From contig KQ965844.1 in the NCBI GenBank assembly GCA_001574975.1, forward strand, positions 17,602 to 81,601: DNA of 64,000 bases. The letters run 5' to 3'. The DNA is from Gonapodya prolifera JEL478. Taxonomy: Eukaryota > Monoblepharomycota > Monoblepharidomycetes > Monoblepharidales > Gonapodyaceae. Positions 19,298-29,939 of the stretch are shown piece after piece; position 1 is the first letter of the stretch; the number at the start of each line of letters is the position of its first letter. A model generated the notes under the pieces. The model ran no database searches. It saw only the letters and a program-made list of their open reading frames with translations, and was not told the origin of the DNA. The position numbers and the translations under genes were made by a program.

Positions 19298-19318
19298 CAT
19301 TATTTATGACCATCGCTA
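19298..19318 (-). repeat. Right terminal inverted repeat
   Basis: Read on the minus strand this is TAGCGATGGTCATAAATAATG, matching the left end in 18 of 21 positions, followed outside by TA (19319-19320). It lies 54 bases upstream of the transposase ATG, so it also bounds the promoter region of the element. Confidence 0.85.
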
Positions 19319-19506
19319 TATCTACGCACAACTGGTGCCTGTTTGAATGACGTGAGTGAACTTGGGAAGGTTGCTCGGCTCAAGTACTGGTGGAACAATC
19401 CATTCTGGAGATTCAGATACTTGAGATTTTCAACTAAGATTATCCCAAAGTAAACTTTGGACAATTATTTCCATTTATTGTTGCCAATTCCCCAGTAGGT
19501 ATTCAA

Positions 19507-20729
19507 ATGTGTTCGAAGTACATTGACATGGAAGAGCGTTATAATTTGCTGAAGATTGCGTACCTAATTAAGTTTTTGATGGAGGCTGCGCCACTTTTGA
19601 GGCCTTTCCTGATCTTTGGGGCAAACAAGGACTGTGGCGCAGCCGAAGATGATTTAGAAAGAGATGGAAAGACATTGAAAAAAAGGATGGATGATGAACC
19701 AAGTGAGTTGATATTATCATGTCTTTCAAAATAAGGCATAATAGTTGAACTCTACGAAGTGGATTTGGTGGACGAAGTGGCGGAGAAGAGAGGGAGACTT
19801 GAACCAAACTCTCCCATCATACGCATTAATGTCCTTACGGAGAAGGATAACGACAAGGATTACGAGGATAGTGAGTTCATAGCATGTCATTCAAAAAAAA
19901 TCATTAACCGCTCATTGAAATTTGCAAAGTGGATTTGGTAGACGATGTGACAAGGAAGAGTGTGAGATTCGATGAAAAACCTCCCACCATACACATTTGT
20001 ACCCTTCCTGAGTATGGTAACGACAAGGAAGATGACGAGGACAAGGACGAGGAGAATAAGAATACCCCGAGCCTCACTCAACCCGTCAATTCGGATATCA
20101 CTCTGGTCTTGCTCGCTCAGGCTCCAGAGCCTCCAATCACACTCATCTATCCCACGGCTTTGACTGATGTTCTTGACATCACAATCGATGAAGCATTGTC
20201 ATCCCAAGAAAATGTTGAAAACATAATCAGGGATGCAGGCAATGGCAACGCTCTCATAGCACTCATGAATACGTTCGCATCTCCGGTCATTAGGATGATT
20301 GATACGGAAGCAACCTACAAGAAAAACAAAACCATCATCCGCATCTTGATCGCGAAGGCAAGAACTCAGGTCGCGCGTGGAAATGTGACTCCGCAAGTGA
20401 AAACACTCTTTCAAAGATTCTTAAGCCCATGGATGAAGGATTCAAGAACGTTGACCTACATTATTTGTCGACAACTCTCTCAATCGTCAGGACATGACAG
20501 GCGGTTCGGTCTCCAGCTAATGTGGACATTTTATGCAGAGAACACATTATTTGAACAGTTGGCTGTCCCTTTTTATCGTTCTTCCTTCACCCCTGCATCG
20601 ATCCTGACGCTCTATTGTGGTCGTTATTACCCAACTTTGAGTTCTTGCTATTTTACCCACGAGGATGCCATGAACGTGGTTTTTTCTGTTTGCAATTCAT
20701 TCACACCCAAGAAAGTCGCTAAAATTTGA
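19507..20729 (+). CDS. Hypothetical protein with tandemly duplicated exon
   Basis: Exon 1 (about 19507-19702) is joined to exon 2 (19760-19870) and exon 3 (19930-20729), each starting TGGATTTGGT after AAG and in phase 1. Exon 2 (MDLVDEVAEKRGRLEPNSPI) and the start of exon 3 (MDLVDDVTRKSVRFDEKPPT) are clear duplicates, and the introns before them share words such as ATGTC(A)TTTCAAAA. After an acidic Lys/Glu/Asp tract comes a 200-residue helical part (IDEALSSQENVENIIRDAG, LFEQLAVPFYRSSFTPAS) of no family I recognise. KSVRF resembles an RVxF phosphatase-1 docking motif, a weak hint only. Stop TGA at 20727. The gap to the transposon (19319-19506) holds nothing recognisable. Confidence 0.5.
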
Positions 20730-20933
20730 CTTGATGTGTTAGAGCCCGAGAGGTTGGAGATACAGAGTGCGTTTGAAATTAAGAGAATTGACGAGAATTG
20801 GTACCTAAACCCATTGAGAATTGGGATCAAAAATCGGGATAGGGTGTTTGTAGATAGAACACTCAAATGGGTGTTTAGTTTTGATCCGACATGCAATTTC
20901 AAATAATGTGCTTTTATTTTTTGTATCGGTGAC

Positions 20934-22025
20934 ATGTTTGGTAAAAGGATCACAATGATATGCGATCTCTCAAATTCTGAGTTTGATAACCTCGTATCGG
21001 AACTTTCTGCAAAAAATAAAGTCATTCTTTTGTTTGGAGCTGGTGCGTCAGAAGCGAGTGGAATACCAACGTTTTGTAACAACAGCAGATATACACAAAG
21101 CCTGAAGGACGCTATGTCGTACAGCAATCTAAGTAGCCCTGCCGGAGTGGAACATCATCTTGAAACAATGTCAAAAATGAAGGAAGCGTCAATGAACGCG
21201 AAACTCACAAAAGTACATTATTGGGTAGAGAAACTTGCAAATTTAAATTGTCTACTACGTCTCTACACAACCAACATAGATGGTATTGCAGAGAAACTTC
21301 ACTTGGGAAAAGATCACTTGGGTAAAAACAAGTTGTACGAAATGCATGGATCATTGAACAGACGTTGCTGTACATCATGTAAAGAGGTAACACCATGGCA
21401 TGATATATCTACCAATAGACCTCCGTGTCTGGGATGTGAGACGCGGGCAAGAATACCTTGCGTCTCTGGCACCAAAACTTTGAGGAAGCTAGACAGCAAA
21501 GGTGTTCTCATGCCTGATATTGTCCTATACGGACACGCTGACCAAGAAGAATTCTCTGCTAGTTTGATGGAAGCAGTCAGGGAGGACATTTCGCAGAGAC
21601 CAGATGCGCTGGTTGTGGTGGGGTCTTTGTTGAAAACCAACAATGTAAAATCCCTTGTTGCAGACTTCAGTAATGTCAAAGGAATCTTGGTTGTTTTTGT
21701 TGATACAAGAATATCCCCTGAGCACACATCCATAATAAACAAGCTCCGTCAGAAAAATATCGATGTTCGTTTCGTTAAGAGTGACGCAGACTGCTTTGCA
21801 AAAATCGCAGGTTTCCGCCTTCCTAGTATTGAAAACCGTGGGACCAAAAGACAGTGTGTTATTGAATATATCAGTGATTCTGATGACAGCGATTCTGAAA
21901 ATGACCATGTCAATGAACGCCAAAAACCACGGTTCTGGAGCCAACATCGACCACAACAGCAACAACAAGACCCTACACTCAATGGCAGCAGCTACGATAG
22001 CGATGAGGATTGGAATAATCTGTAG
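20934..22025 (+). CDS. Sirtuin (Sir2-type NAD-dependent deacylase), Hst3/4-like
   Basis: Intronless 363-codon gene. NAD-binding motifs: LLFGAGASEASGIPTF, TTNIDGIAEKL and VVVGSLLKTNNVKSL; catalytic His in EMHGSLNRR; zinc ribbon Cys in CTSC and CLGC; substrate loop around PDIVLYGHADQEE. Sirtuins remove acyl groups from lysine using NAD; the PDIVLYG motif with short core suggests the Hst3/Hst4-like nuclear group, which acts on histone H3 in yeasts. The tail is acidic and Ser-rich (ISDSDDSDSEND) and Gln-rich, as in nuclear proteins. Substrate is inference. Start: ATG 20934; a second Met lies seven codons on (20955). The gap 20730-20933 has nothing recognisable. Confidence 0.85.
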   Translation: MFGKRITMICDLSNSEFDNLVSELSAKNKVILLFGAGASEASGIPTFCNNSRYTQSLKDAMSYSNLSSPAGVEHHLETMSKMKEASMNAKLTKVHYWVEKLANLNCLLRLYTTNIDGIAEKLHLGKDHLGKNKLYEMHGSLNRRCCTSCKEVTPWHDISTNRPPCLGCETRARIPCVSGTKTLRKLDSKGVLMPDIVLYGHADQEEFSASLMEAVREDISQRPDALVVVGSLLKTNNVKSLVADFSNVKGILVVFVDTRISPEHTSIINKLRQKNIDVRFVKSDADCFAKIAGFRLPSIENRGTKRQCVIEYISDSDDSDSENDHVNERQKPRFWSQHRPQQQQQDPTLNGSSYDSDEDWNNL

Positions 22026-22238
22026 TCATGCACATTGCTCTCATACACAATTCTCATTATCAAAGCCATATGGAACGCTCATTGAGGGCACATACTTATA
22101 TCGGTACTGAGGGAAGTTGAAGAGGCAGAGCCTAAAACAAACGTGAAGGTCAGCAACACTGTAAAGAGCTCAAAGAGATGTGGGAGCGGCCATAACGACT
22201 CTTTGCAGAATGTGCCCCAGGCACGAGACACTGAGCGG

Positions 22239-23458
22239 TGCCACAATTTATTGTACAATTTTACCAACAATCCCCAAACAGCCCCAATGGCTGCTGCGAA
22301 GGCATCTTTCACACAGAAAACTTCATCACAATCTGCCGATGCGTTGTTACCCACTCCTTCCGCCTTAAACCGTGTTCATCGATTCTTCCTCTGTCCCACT
22401 CAACCCCATGATGCACCAGAACGGGTCTGAAAACCAATAGGAAACTCTCCCTCATCTTTTAGATTGATCTTTAGCACTGCGAAAAATGCGGTCGGGAAGG
22501 TGTTTCGTCCATCCGGGCGCTCGCGGTCTTCGCTCTTCACGCAACGGACTGCCCCCCCACATCTCTCGCCCGATGCCCCACCTCTTGAACCTGTACCTGT
22601 CACTGTGAGAACTGCTTGTTTTTCTTTCGCACCTGTTCCACAACTGATCACCGATTCAAGTGTTCCACAATGGGAACTCGTGTTCCACCAGAACCGCGGC
22701 CATCAGTCTCTGACATGGACAGCTCCTTCACCGTCGTCAATACCGCTTCTGTATCTACCTCTCTGAAACGTACAATTTGGGATTCAGAAGACCATCACGC
22801 GGATCAGGTGAATCACGGGGATCACGAGGATGATGATCTCAAACTCGGGAGGAATGTTCTGATTGAGGCACCGGTACGTCTTCACATCTTCCACCACTCT
22901 CCTTTATAATAGCTAAGACGTACTGGCGCCAGTCCGCCTTGCTGATAGGACTTTCGGCCTCGCAACTACCTCCAGAAATACTGGAAATGATTTTTCACCA
23001 CATTCCCGTGCGAGAATGTTACTCCACATTACGCTATGTCTGCTCGTCATGGCGGACTTTTGTGATGGGCAGAGGAATACAGAGCCGCATGGACATTTAT
23101 ATCAATGACGGGGTCGTGCATCCTTCTCGTACCGACATTGCGCGTATGTTGGCATTGGGAACAGGCATACCGAGTATCATAAACATACAAATTGTCAACG
23201 GATTTGCGCACCCTTCTCGCACCGACCTCGAGAATATGAAACCAGGGTTCAACTTCGTGACTTCTCAACACAATCTCTTCGCGTCTGACGGATCCCCTGT
23301 CCCACAGTACATATATAGGCTCAAAACCGAACCCTGCGGTGACTACACAGTCTATCTGAGCCCTAGGAAACTCGATCGCCAATGGATCCCGAACGACGAT
23401 CTCATCAAACCTTTGTACCGGGTACCTTATCATATTATCGATATCGAGAATGGGGCGC
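22239..23458 (+). repeat. Segmental duplication, copy 2
   Basis: Matches 3735-4860 (upstream region plus F-box gene). Compared with copy 1 it holds an extra internal stretch of about 110 bases, itself a duplication, and stops sharply at about 23458, where a piece of the SDR gene begins. Confidence 0.85.
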
Positions 23459-23600
23459 GTCATGGAAGATCACATACGACGGCGCGGGGAAAGGAAGCAC
23501 ATACCTGCTGTCTCTCCTCCTCTGCCTTTTTGAGATTGCGGCATGCCATGATGACGGTAGCGCCGAGCTGTGCGAGGTTGGCCGTTGTGTACTGGTGACG
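22714..23600 (+). pseudogene. F-box protein gene, copy 2, chimeric and truncated
   Basis: Exon 1 (22714-22873) and exon 2 (from 22933, after a 59-nt intron) encode the same F-box as copy 1: QLPPEILEMIFHHIPV, TLRYVCSSW. An internal duplication gives two related segments, YINDGVVHPSRTDIARM and IVNGFAHPSRTDLENM. The frame stays open through the place where copy 1 is shifted (WIPNDDLIKPLYRVPYHIID), but at about 23459 the F-box sequence ends and antisense SDR exon sequence follows, adding about 47 unrelated codons to a TGA near 23598. The C-terminal two fifths known from copy 1 are thus missing. The product, if made, is a truncated F-box protein. Confidence 0.8.
23459..23598 (-). pseudogene. Antisense copy of SDR exon 2
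   Basis: About 139 bases nearly identical (one or two differences) to 25888-26026 in reverse. They hold all of exon 2 of the SDR gene (25893-25979) with 5 bases of intron 1 and about 47 of intron 2. The near identity points to a recent copy. Confidence 0.9.
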
Positions 23601-23699
23601 TGTACCTTCCAACTTGCAACAGTTCACTTCAACAGTTCAATTTTGACCAAGCCACCTCCTGTCTTATGAGCGGAGCTCAAGCCTCTGCAGAGCGTGACA

Positions 23700-24331
23700 A
23701 CAAATCCAACATCAATGTCGGAGAGAAAAAGCGAGTATGTATATTTGCAATCGTGTATACCTCTGGGCAAAAGGGATCCACGGCATACCGCCTCGTGTGA
23801 ACATTATCCCCCCATCAGACCGAACTTTCCCCCCTCCCCTCACCAACCCAAACTCAACAAAACTATACTAACCCTTACAAATTTCATCTTTCACCTAGTT
23901 GCCGTGCTATTTTTGACCAAGACATCATTCTTTCTCGTGAAAGGAGCTCAAGAGTTTTATTCGCGATATTCCTCAAGATAATTCGAAAGATAAGCGTGTA
24001 TATTCGCAATTGTGTACGCATGTGCGGTGTGCGCAAATGAAAGACGTATCACGAGCTCATTCACACATCACCTGATTGTTCACTGTTGCCAATCTTGACA
24101 ACGCAATAAATGTAAATTTTGACCGAAACATCCCCCGTTCTCATGATGGGGGCCATGCTTTTGTTCTATCGGAAGACTCGAGACAAGTTTGAAAGAAACG
24201 CGTGTATATTCGCAACCATCTACACCTCTTTGCACAAACGTAAAACCCCTACATACGTCTCACCCATTCACAGACGCAACCCGTGCACCAAACCCCACAT
24301 CAAACCCACCCTCACCAACCCAACTCATCCC
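23700..24331. other. Intergenic with repeated GTGTATATTCGCAA words
   Basis: Three related stretches start near 23733, 23993 and 24201 (GTATATTTGCAATCGTGTA, GTGTATATTCGCAATTGTGTA, GTGTATATTCGCAACCATCTA), with matching CGAAAGA/GACCAAGACATC text upstream of two of them. They lie downstream of the minus-strand RRM gene and may be duplicated 3' flank. No gene is seen. Confidence 0.55.
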
Positions 24332-25486
24332 TTAGTACCTATCCCTCCTTTCCCTTCCACCGTCACGATCGTAACCCCCACGGTCACCACCGCGCCTGTC
24401 GTCCCTATCGTACGACCTGCCGCCTCCACGGTCGCCTCCTCCGTACCGGTCCCCGCCGCGCGACGGGTAGGGGTCCCGCTCGCGGTCGCGGTCGTAGCGT
24501 GGGCGGTCCCCGCCGTATGCGCCACCTCCGCGCCCCCCGCCCCCACCGCCGCGGGAGCCGGAGCCGCCGCGGGAGACTTCGACTTTGATGTTGCGGCCGT
24601 CGACTGGTGAGGAGTGGGAAGACGGGAAGAAGTGGGAGAGAGGAAGAAGTTGTAAGAAGTCGGAGCAATGAAGAAGTTAAGAAGGATGTGATTGGTGCGG
24701 GCTGCAAACGCAAGATGCCAAAGACTCACGCTCGGCCTCGTTCATGCCCTTGACGGCGGCGTCGGCGTCGGCTTGGGTTCCGAACGTGACGAAGCCGAAG
24801 CCCTTGGATTTGCCTGGCGGTTATGGGCGGTGTGCAAGGAAGCGGTGCCAAGAGCAGGAGCAGAAGGAGGAGAAGGAATATGTGCAGAAGAGGGAGTAAT
24901 GGAACATGGCGTTGAACAGGACGGAACGGAACAGGAGCGGCTCGGCGAGCGAGCGAGTACAAGCCGGGTGGCAAGAACGAGAACGAGAACAAGAACGGGG
25001 GGTACGAAGAAAGGNAACGGAGCAAAGAACAAGAACAGGAATATGGGTTCCCTGATACGACACAATCCGGTGTGTGGCGCTGATTTGACTCTTTTTCGTG
25101 AGCAGCGGCAAAGACCACAGACGGCACGCTAGAGCATTGGCCAGACNNNNNNNNNNNNNNNNNNNNNNNNNNNNNNNNNNNNNNNNNNNNNNNNNNNNNN
25201 NNNNNNNNNNNNNNNNNNNNNNNNNNNNNNNNNNNNNNNNNNNNNNNNNNNNNNNNNNNNNNNNNNNNNNNNNNNNNNNNNNNNNNNNNNNNNNNNNNNN
25301 NNNNNNNNNNNNNNNNNNNNNNNNNNNNNNNNNNNNNNNNNNNNNNNNNNNNNNNNNNNNNNNNNNNNNNNNNNNNNNNNNNNNNNNNNNNNNNCTGCCG
25401 AACGAGTTGAACGCCTCGCGCAGAGAGTCCTCTGTGGTGCGGAACGACAGCGACCCGCAGTAGACCGTCACTTCGCCTTCAGACAT
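24332..25486 (-). CDS. RRM and Gly/Arg-rich RNA-binding protein, split by assembly gap
   Basis: Start at 25486: MSEGEVTVYCGSLSF, then TTEDSLREAFNSFG, the first half of an RRM (RNP2-like). The middle is lost in the N run (25147-25394). Exon 24813-24730 gives the RNP1 motif SKGFGFVTF and ADADAAVKGMNEAE; the last exon (24603-24332) gives DGRNIKVEVSRGG and then a tail of RGG, GDR and YDRD repeats ending RDRY with stop TAA. This is the glycine-rich RNA-binding protein layout (one RRM plus RGG tail); such proteins bind mRNA in nucleus and cytoplasm and often respond to stress. Introns are of usual fungal length except the one holding the gap. A similar gene lies at 49740-50806. Confidence 0.8.
25147..25394. 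other. Assembly gap (run of N)
   Basis: All bases are N. The gap falls between the first and second halves of the RRM in the flanking minus-strand gene, so it hides at most one small exon and intron sequence. Confidence 0.99.
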
Positions 25487-25723
25487 GGTGTGTGTGTTGA
25501 CGGGAGAGAAAACAAAGTGGAACCCTGGAAACGCTGTGCCTCCTTTGCCACACCAGCCAAGCCAAAAAAAAAAAGGAAAGCGTATATAATCTTTTTTACG
25601 AACAGTCAATTTCATCTCGTGAATAAGATTGTCCGATATAAAAGCACTCGCTTGCAATCATGCATGTCGCATCCTGTCTGCATAACCAGAGATCCCATCA
25701 ATTGAAATTTCAACCTCGAACCG

Positions 25724-27183
25724 ATGCCCGGACTCGAACTTCTGAAACTCCCGTTCCCCAAAGTCGACATTCTCGGCCGCGTGGTGATCGTTACCGGTGC
25801 AAACAACGGAGTCGGTTTGGTAAGCGAAATTCTGTTTGTTGCGTGGCAGTTGGCCGTTGGTTGGGCATGCTGAATATCGTTCCCTTCACCAGTACACAAC
25901 GGCCAACCTCGCACAGCTCGGCGCTACCGTCATCATGGCATGCCGCAATCTCAAAAAGGCAGAGGAGGCGAGACAGCAGGTATGTGCTTCCTTTCCCCGC
26001 GCCGTCGTATGTGATCTTCCATGACAATTGAGGTCCGGCTCCGACTTACCACGATCGCAAGGTCATCGCAACTGTCCCCGACTCAACATCCCGAATCTTT
26101 GTCCGTCACCTCGACTTGTCCGACTTTTCTAGCGTGAAGACGTTCGCGACAGGCGTGATGAAGGAGTGGGACACCGTTGACGTTTTGGTGAGTTCAAGAT
26201 CCTCCTCGAATTTTCGCTCTCTGGCCTCAATCACTGGCCAACCTCGCGCGACCTTTGTCGTCTCAGATCAACAACGCCGGAATCGTCGGTCAAAAGACCC
26301 GAGAAACGACTGTAGACGGTAAGCTCTCTAGTCTCTCAAAAGTCACCTTCGCATCCTCCATTCCAACCTCCGCAACCCCACACAGGAAACGAAGTCTCGT
26401 TCCAAACAAACCATCTCTCGCACTTTCTCCTCACCAACCTCCTCCTCCCGGTCCTCCAACGGAGCACCTACCCTGCACGAATCGTGAGTTGTGTCTGTTG
26501 TTGAGGTCAAGTCAGGGGTCACTCCCGTCTTTCGGTCCTCACCTGTTCCCCACCGCCCTCACCCCGTTATCGAAATTCAACGACAATACAACAGGTCAAC
26601 GTGGCGTCCATGGCCGCATACCCGCTCACCAAACTCAACATCGACGACCTGAATTTCGAGAAGCACTACCCGGACATCTTTGAGCTGTACCCAAAGACAA
26701 AGGTACTTCCTCACCCTTCTTGCTCCTCCTCTCCACTGTCTCACCCGCCCATTTCACGTCTCACCTCAAACCTCACCCCCACAATCCCCGTGCACGCACG
26801 CACACCAGCTCTCCAACTACGCCTTCACCGCCGAGCTCTCCCGCCGGCTCGCCACCTCCCCCTCCCTTTCCCACATCTCCACATCCACCGTCTGCCCCGG
26901 CTTCGTCATAACCGGTCTGGGAGTCAACGTCGACGAAGCCGCCATCACCGCCATTCGCGAAAAAGGCGGCGCCCGCCCTGGTCACGAGGGCGCGTTCTCG
27001 AGCGTGTACGCTGCGTGTTCGGTCGAGGCGGGTGAGGCGCCAAAGGGGGAGTGGAGGTTTTATGATACATATGCAGTGAAGCAGGAGCTGCATCCGGTTG
27101 CGAAGGATGAAGAGGTTGGGAGGAGGTTGTGGGAGGAGAGTAGGCGGTTGGTGGGGAGGTTTGGAGGGGAGGTGACGCTGTGA
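25724..27183 (+). CDS. Short-chain dehydrogenase/reductase (retinol dehydrogenase-like)
   Basis: Seven exons, all with GT-AG borders: 25724-25819, 25893-25979, 26062-26187, 26267-26318, 26386-26483, 26595-26702, 26809-27183. The joined protein of about 310 residues has the Rossmann motif TGANNGVG, GATVIMACRN, the structural INNAG, the Ser region VNVASMAAY and the catalytic YxxxK as YPKTK, split by intron 6 right after the Lys; PGFVITGLG follows. It should be an NAD(P)-dependent oxidoreductase; substrate unknown. Its closest look is to the WW-oxidoreductase/retinol-dehydrogenase-like SDRs of fungi. All key residues are present. A piece covering exon 2 is copied in reverse at 23459-23598, and its 3' flank (27226-27303) has a relative near 29047-29133. 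Confidence 0.92.
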
Positions 27184-29693
27184 TGGAATTTATTATATTC
27201 GACACGCAAAATAGAACTTCGACTTTGACTTTGAGTGTGCTCCAGTCTTTTCTCCTTTGATTTCACCACACATCGGACGGTCATTGATTATCGCGATATG
27301 AAATGCTGCGGGGAATAGCATCTCCGGCCACTGCGCAGTGGTTGTGATTGACGGACGAACAAAGGATTTGGATCATGCAAGGTAAACCGTGACCCCGAAG
27401 AACTTCGGAATTTTATTGAGGACGAGACATTGTTCGGAAAACGCCACGCGGAGGTCGTCCACTTGAGGAACGACGAAGGAGAAAAGAAACAAGATCAAAG
27501 ATTCACAGCAAAGCACTCCGCAATTCACAAGGATTGGTAGCCTTTGAGTTTTGCAGATGCGAAAACATATTTGGAGAGTTGCATGTTCTTTGATCATTAA
27601 GGCTTCTCATTGTGGCTGATACAACAGAGAAATTCATCCTCAGGTGCACTTCCGAATCAGTAAATATGGTTTGGAAAAGATACTCTTGCAAAAACAGAAG
27701 CGCTGGTTGGGTCAGCTACCATAATGCATTGTGGGGGGTAAGGGCCAAGAATGAAAGAAAGGAAGATAATAAGGGGAAAATTGTCATCAGGTAATGTCAA
27801 TGCAATGACTCTTGTGAGACAACCTGGACATATTCACACACACAGGTTTAATCATCACAGAAACTACTCAAGACACATCGACTTATACACAGTGAATTAC
27901 AGATTGTTGTGGTGTTTGAAAAGTTATGAATTGTTCATAACTGCAACGTCATATCTCGGGCTTCATAAAATCCCACAGGGCCAGCGACTAGGTATCACCA
28001 AACTTCGTTTTGAACAAGGCAGAAGCGGGTTACGTCCCTCGTATGGCATTGAGGGCTCTAATTCAAGTGTGTTGTCACTTGTCAGTTGGTTAAGAACGGA
28101 AGATCATGACGACTATCACATGAATTGTGTGCTCACCGCAAAGCCAAGGCACGTCGGTAAAGCGAGTGTGCAATTTAATTTTACAGTTGCAGATGCCAAA
28201 ATGGATTTAGTCTCATACGTTCCCTTACGAACACGTCATTCCTTGTTAACTCGCGTCACAGCTCTCCGCGGGTGAAGAGTGCCTATATCTTTACAATTTA
28301 GTGTGTTTCAAAATTGGTTTCCGAAAAGGTTTGGTCGCGACAAACATAACCGGGCGGCGATGTCGGGGATAACTGTGAAATCAACTGCACTATCACATCA
28401 AAGGTGTCCATAACGACCTGATACTGGGACATGATGCCGGAGACCATATCATCCACTGTTTGCAGGCTCCAAACAAAATCATCTTGTGTCCCAGTTGTGG
28501 CGGTCTTGTACTTTCGGGTGACGTCAGCCTGTTCTCAACGAATGGTCAGATACAAATCCAAAGTTTGCGGGGCCTTTAGCAGTAGAGGGACATGGTACTC
28601 TCATGAATACGTGTATTGGGACGGGCAGGGGTGGAGAAAGGGGATGGCGAGAAGGAGTTTCGGAAGAAGTAGGCATGGATGGAATCGTAACTTGTGTACA
28701 AAGCTGTCTGTGCCTCATCTACTCAACTGGCGCAACCCTGACCTACCTCTCGGGGACCCCATTGGAAGACCCTGACTAACTCGTTCCATTCTCCACATGG
28801 CGCATCCTCCTCCTCACGGTTATTCGCGTCTCTCTCCCGAATATGACGACAACTATCTTCCTCAGGTAAGTTTGTGAACTGTGAACGCCGGAGGCCCCCA
28901 CCTCCTTTCCCTTGCTACATCGTTCTACGAATGCTGGCGGCGACAGAGGAGACGTACCTACCTCGCCCAGTCGACGTCTCAGAGGAGCTGCCGGGGCGTC
29001 ACAGTAGATTCACTGTTGTTCTAGGCGATATTCAGAATAAAGCTACGACTATCAGTGTGCTCCAGTCGTTTTGTACTTTGAACTTTGATTTCATCACAAA
29101 TCGGACGGTAGTTGATTCTTTCGATATGAATCCGAAAAGGGCCATTGAAATTGATCATTACGTACGTGTCGGGGGTCCTCAAAGTTATGTAGACAGCCGC
29201 ACCGGTCATCACTCAAGTGTGCTCCCTTATGAGTACGTACGCCTATCAAGATCTGATGAAACAGGTCCCAATCGGAAGTCCAGTTCCAAAAAACAATGAA
29301 CAGATTACGCCCAACACTTCAATTTTGATGCAAGCAAAGATGACTATTTGAGAAGCGAAAAAAAAAGTAAAGAACGCTTGTCTAGGAGCCGCGCGTGAAG
29401 GTCGTGGATGACGTCAATATATTCAGAAGAGAGACCGGATCGGGGTGCGAGAGAGCTCTGTTCATCCATCCACAGTCACACTTGTCACTTTATATGTGCC
29501 AAAATGTGGACGAATCTGTCTACGATTATCCCCTTGGCAAATGGCGCAATCAGAAAGCGCTCCACAAGAGCTGAACCTGGAAACCTGTGCATATACACAT
29601 GAGGTAAGCAATGTACCCTCGCAAAAGAAATATGTTGGTTGGGATGACCATAGTTGGTGAAGGGCGGTTGAGAAGGCAAAAAAAAAAGCTTTG
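27184..29693. other. Gene-poor stretch with decayed fragments
   Basis: About 27226-27303 and 29047-29133 are diverged copies of each other (GTGTGCTCCAGTC..., ...ATCGGACGGT). A possible lone first exon lies at 28798-28866 (MAHPPPHGYSRLSPEYDD then GTAAGT) but no partner exon was found. About 28555-28680 and 30507-30640 share diverged text (TGGTACTC.CAT..ATACG). No complete gene is seen. Confidence 0.45.
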
Positions 29694-29939
29694 TTAGTAG
29701 GTGCTTGGCACTGCAAGCTGTAGTGAGATATCCTGGTAATCTTGGATTGTGATGTTGGAATAAAGGTATCTTTCAATTCTTTGTATTGTGACGTTGTTGC
29801 TGACCACCGTCAGTCCGGTGACATCCTTCCGTTGAGTTAAAGCCTGAATCAGATTTTCTTGGATTCCACAAAGCCCGAAACCTCCAACGAGCAGTGTCTG
29901 GTTCGCACCGATATCTCTGGATTCGTGAAAGTCCCTCAA
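29694..29939 (-). pseudogene. Fragment of a 3-oxoacid CoA-transferase gene
   Basis: One minus-strand stretch reads [53 protein letters not shown] and GLTVVSNN are hallmarks of the N-terminal part of succinyl-CoA:3-ketoacid CoA-transferase (SCOT). The rest of the enzyme (about 450 more residues) is not found on either side, and the sequence changes sharply after SNN. It is therefore a captured or left-over gene piece. Confidence 0.65.

Larger units (their letters stand above)
15673..19318 (-). mobile_element. Tc1/mariner-type transposon carrying transposase and Fanzor
   Basis: Left end 15673-15693 (plus strand) and right end 19298-19318 (read on the minus strand) are inverted repeats of 21 bp with 18 matches, sharing TGGTCATAAATAATG. 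Both are flanked outside by TA (15671-15672 and 19319-19320), the target duplication of the Tc1/mariner (IS630) superfamily. Inside, on the minus strand, lie a DDE transposase (19244-18261) and a Fanzor gene (18139-15838), then a structured non-coding end. Size 3646 bp. Fanzor genes are known as passengers of several eukaryotic DNA transposons, mariner among them. Here the transposase frame is open along its length, so the element could be recent; the Fanzor frame has one junction I cannot resolve. Confidence 0.88.

Noticed and set aside
24283-24713. Long Arg/Pro and Ala/Thr ORFs on both strands
   Set aside because: They are other frames of the RGG tail and RRM exons of the minus-strand RNA-binding gene.
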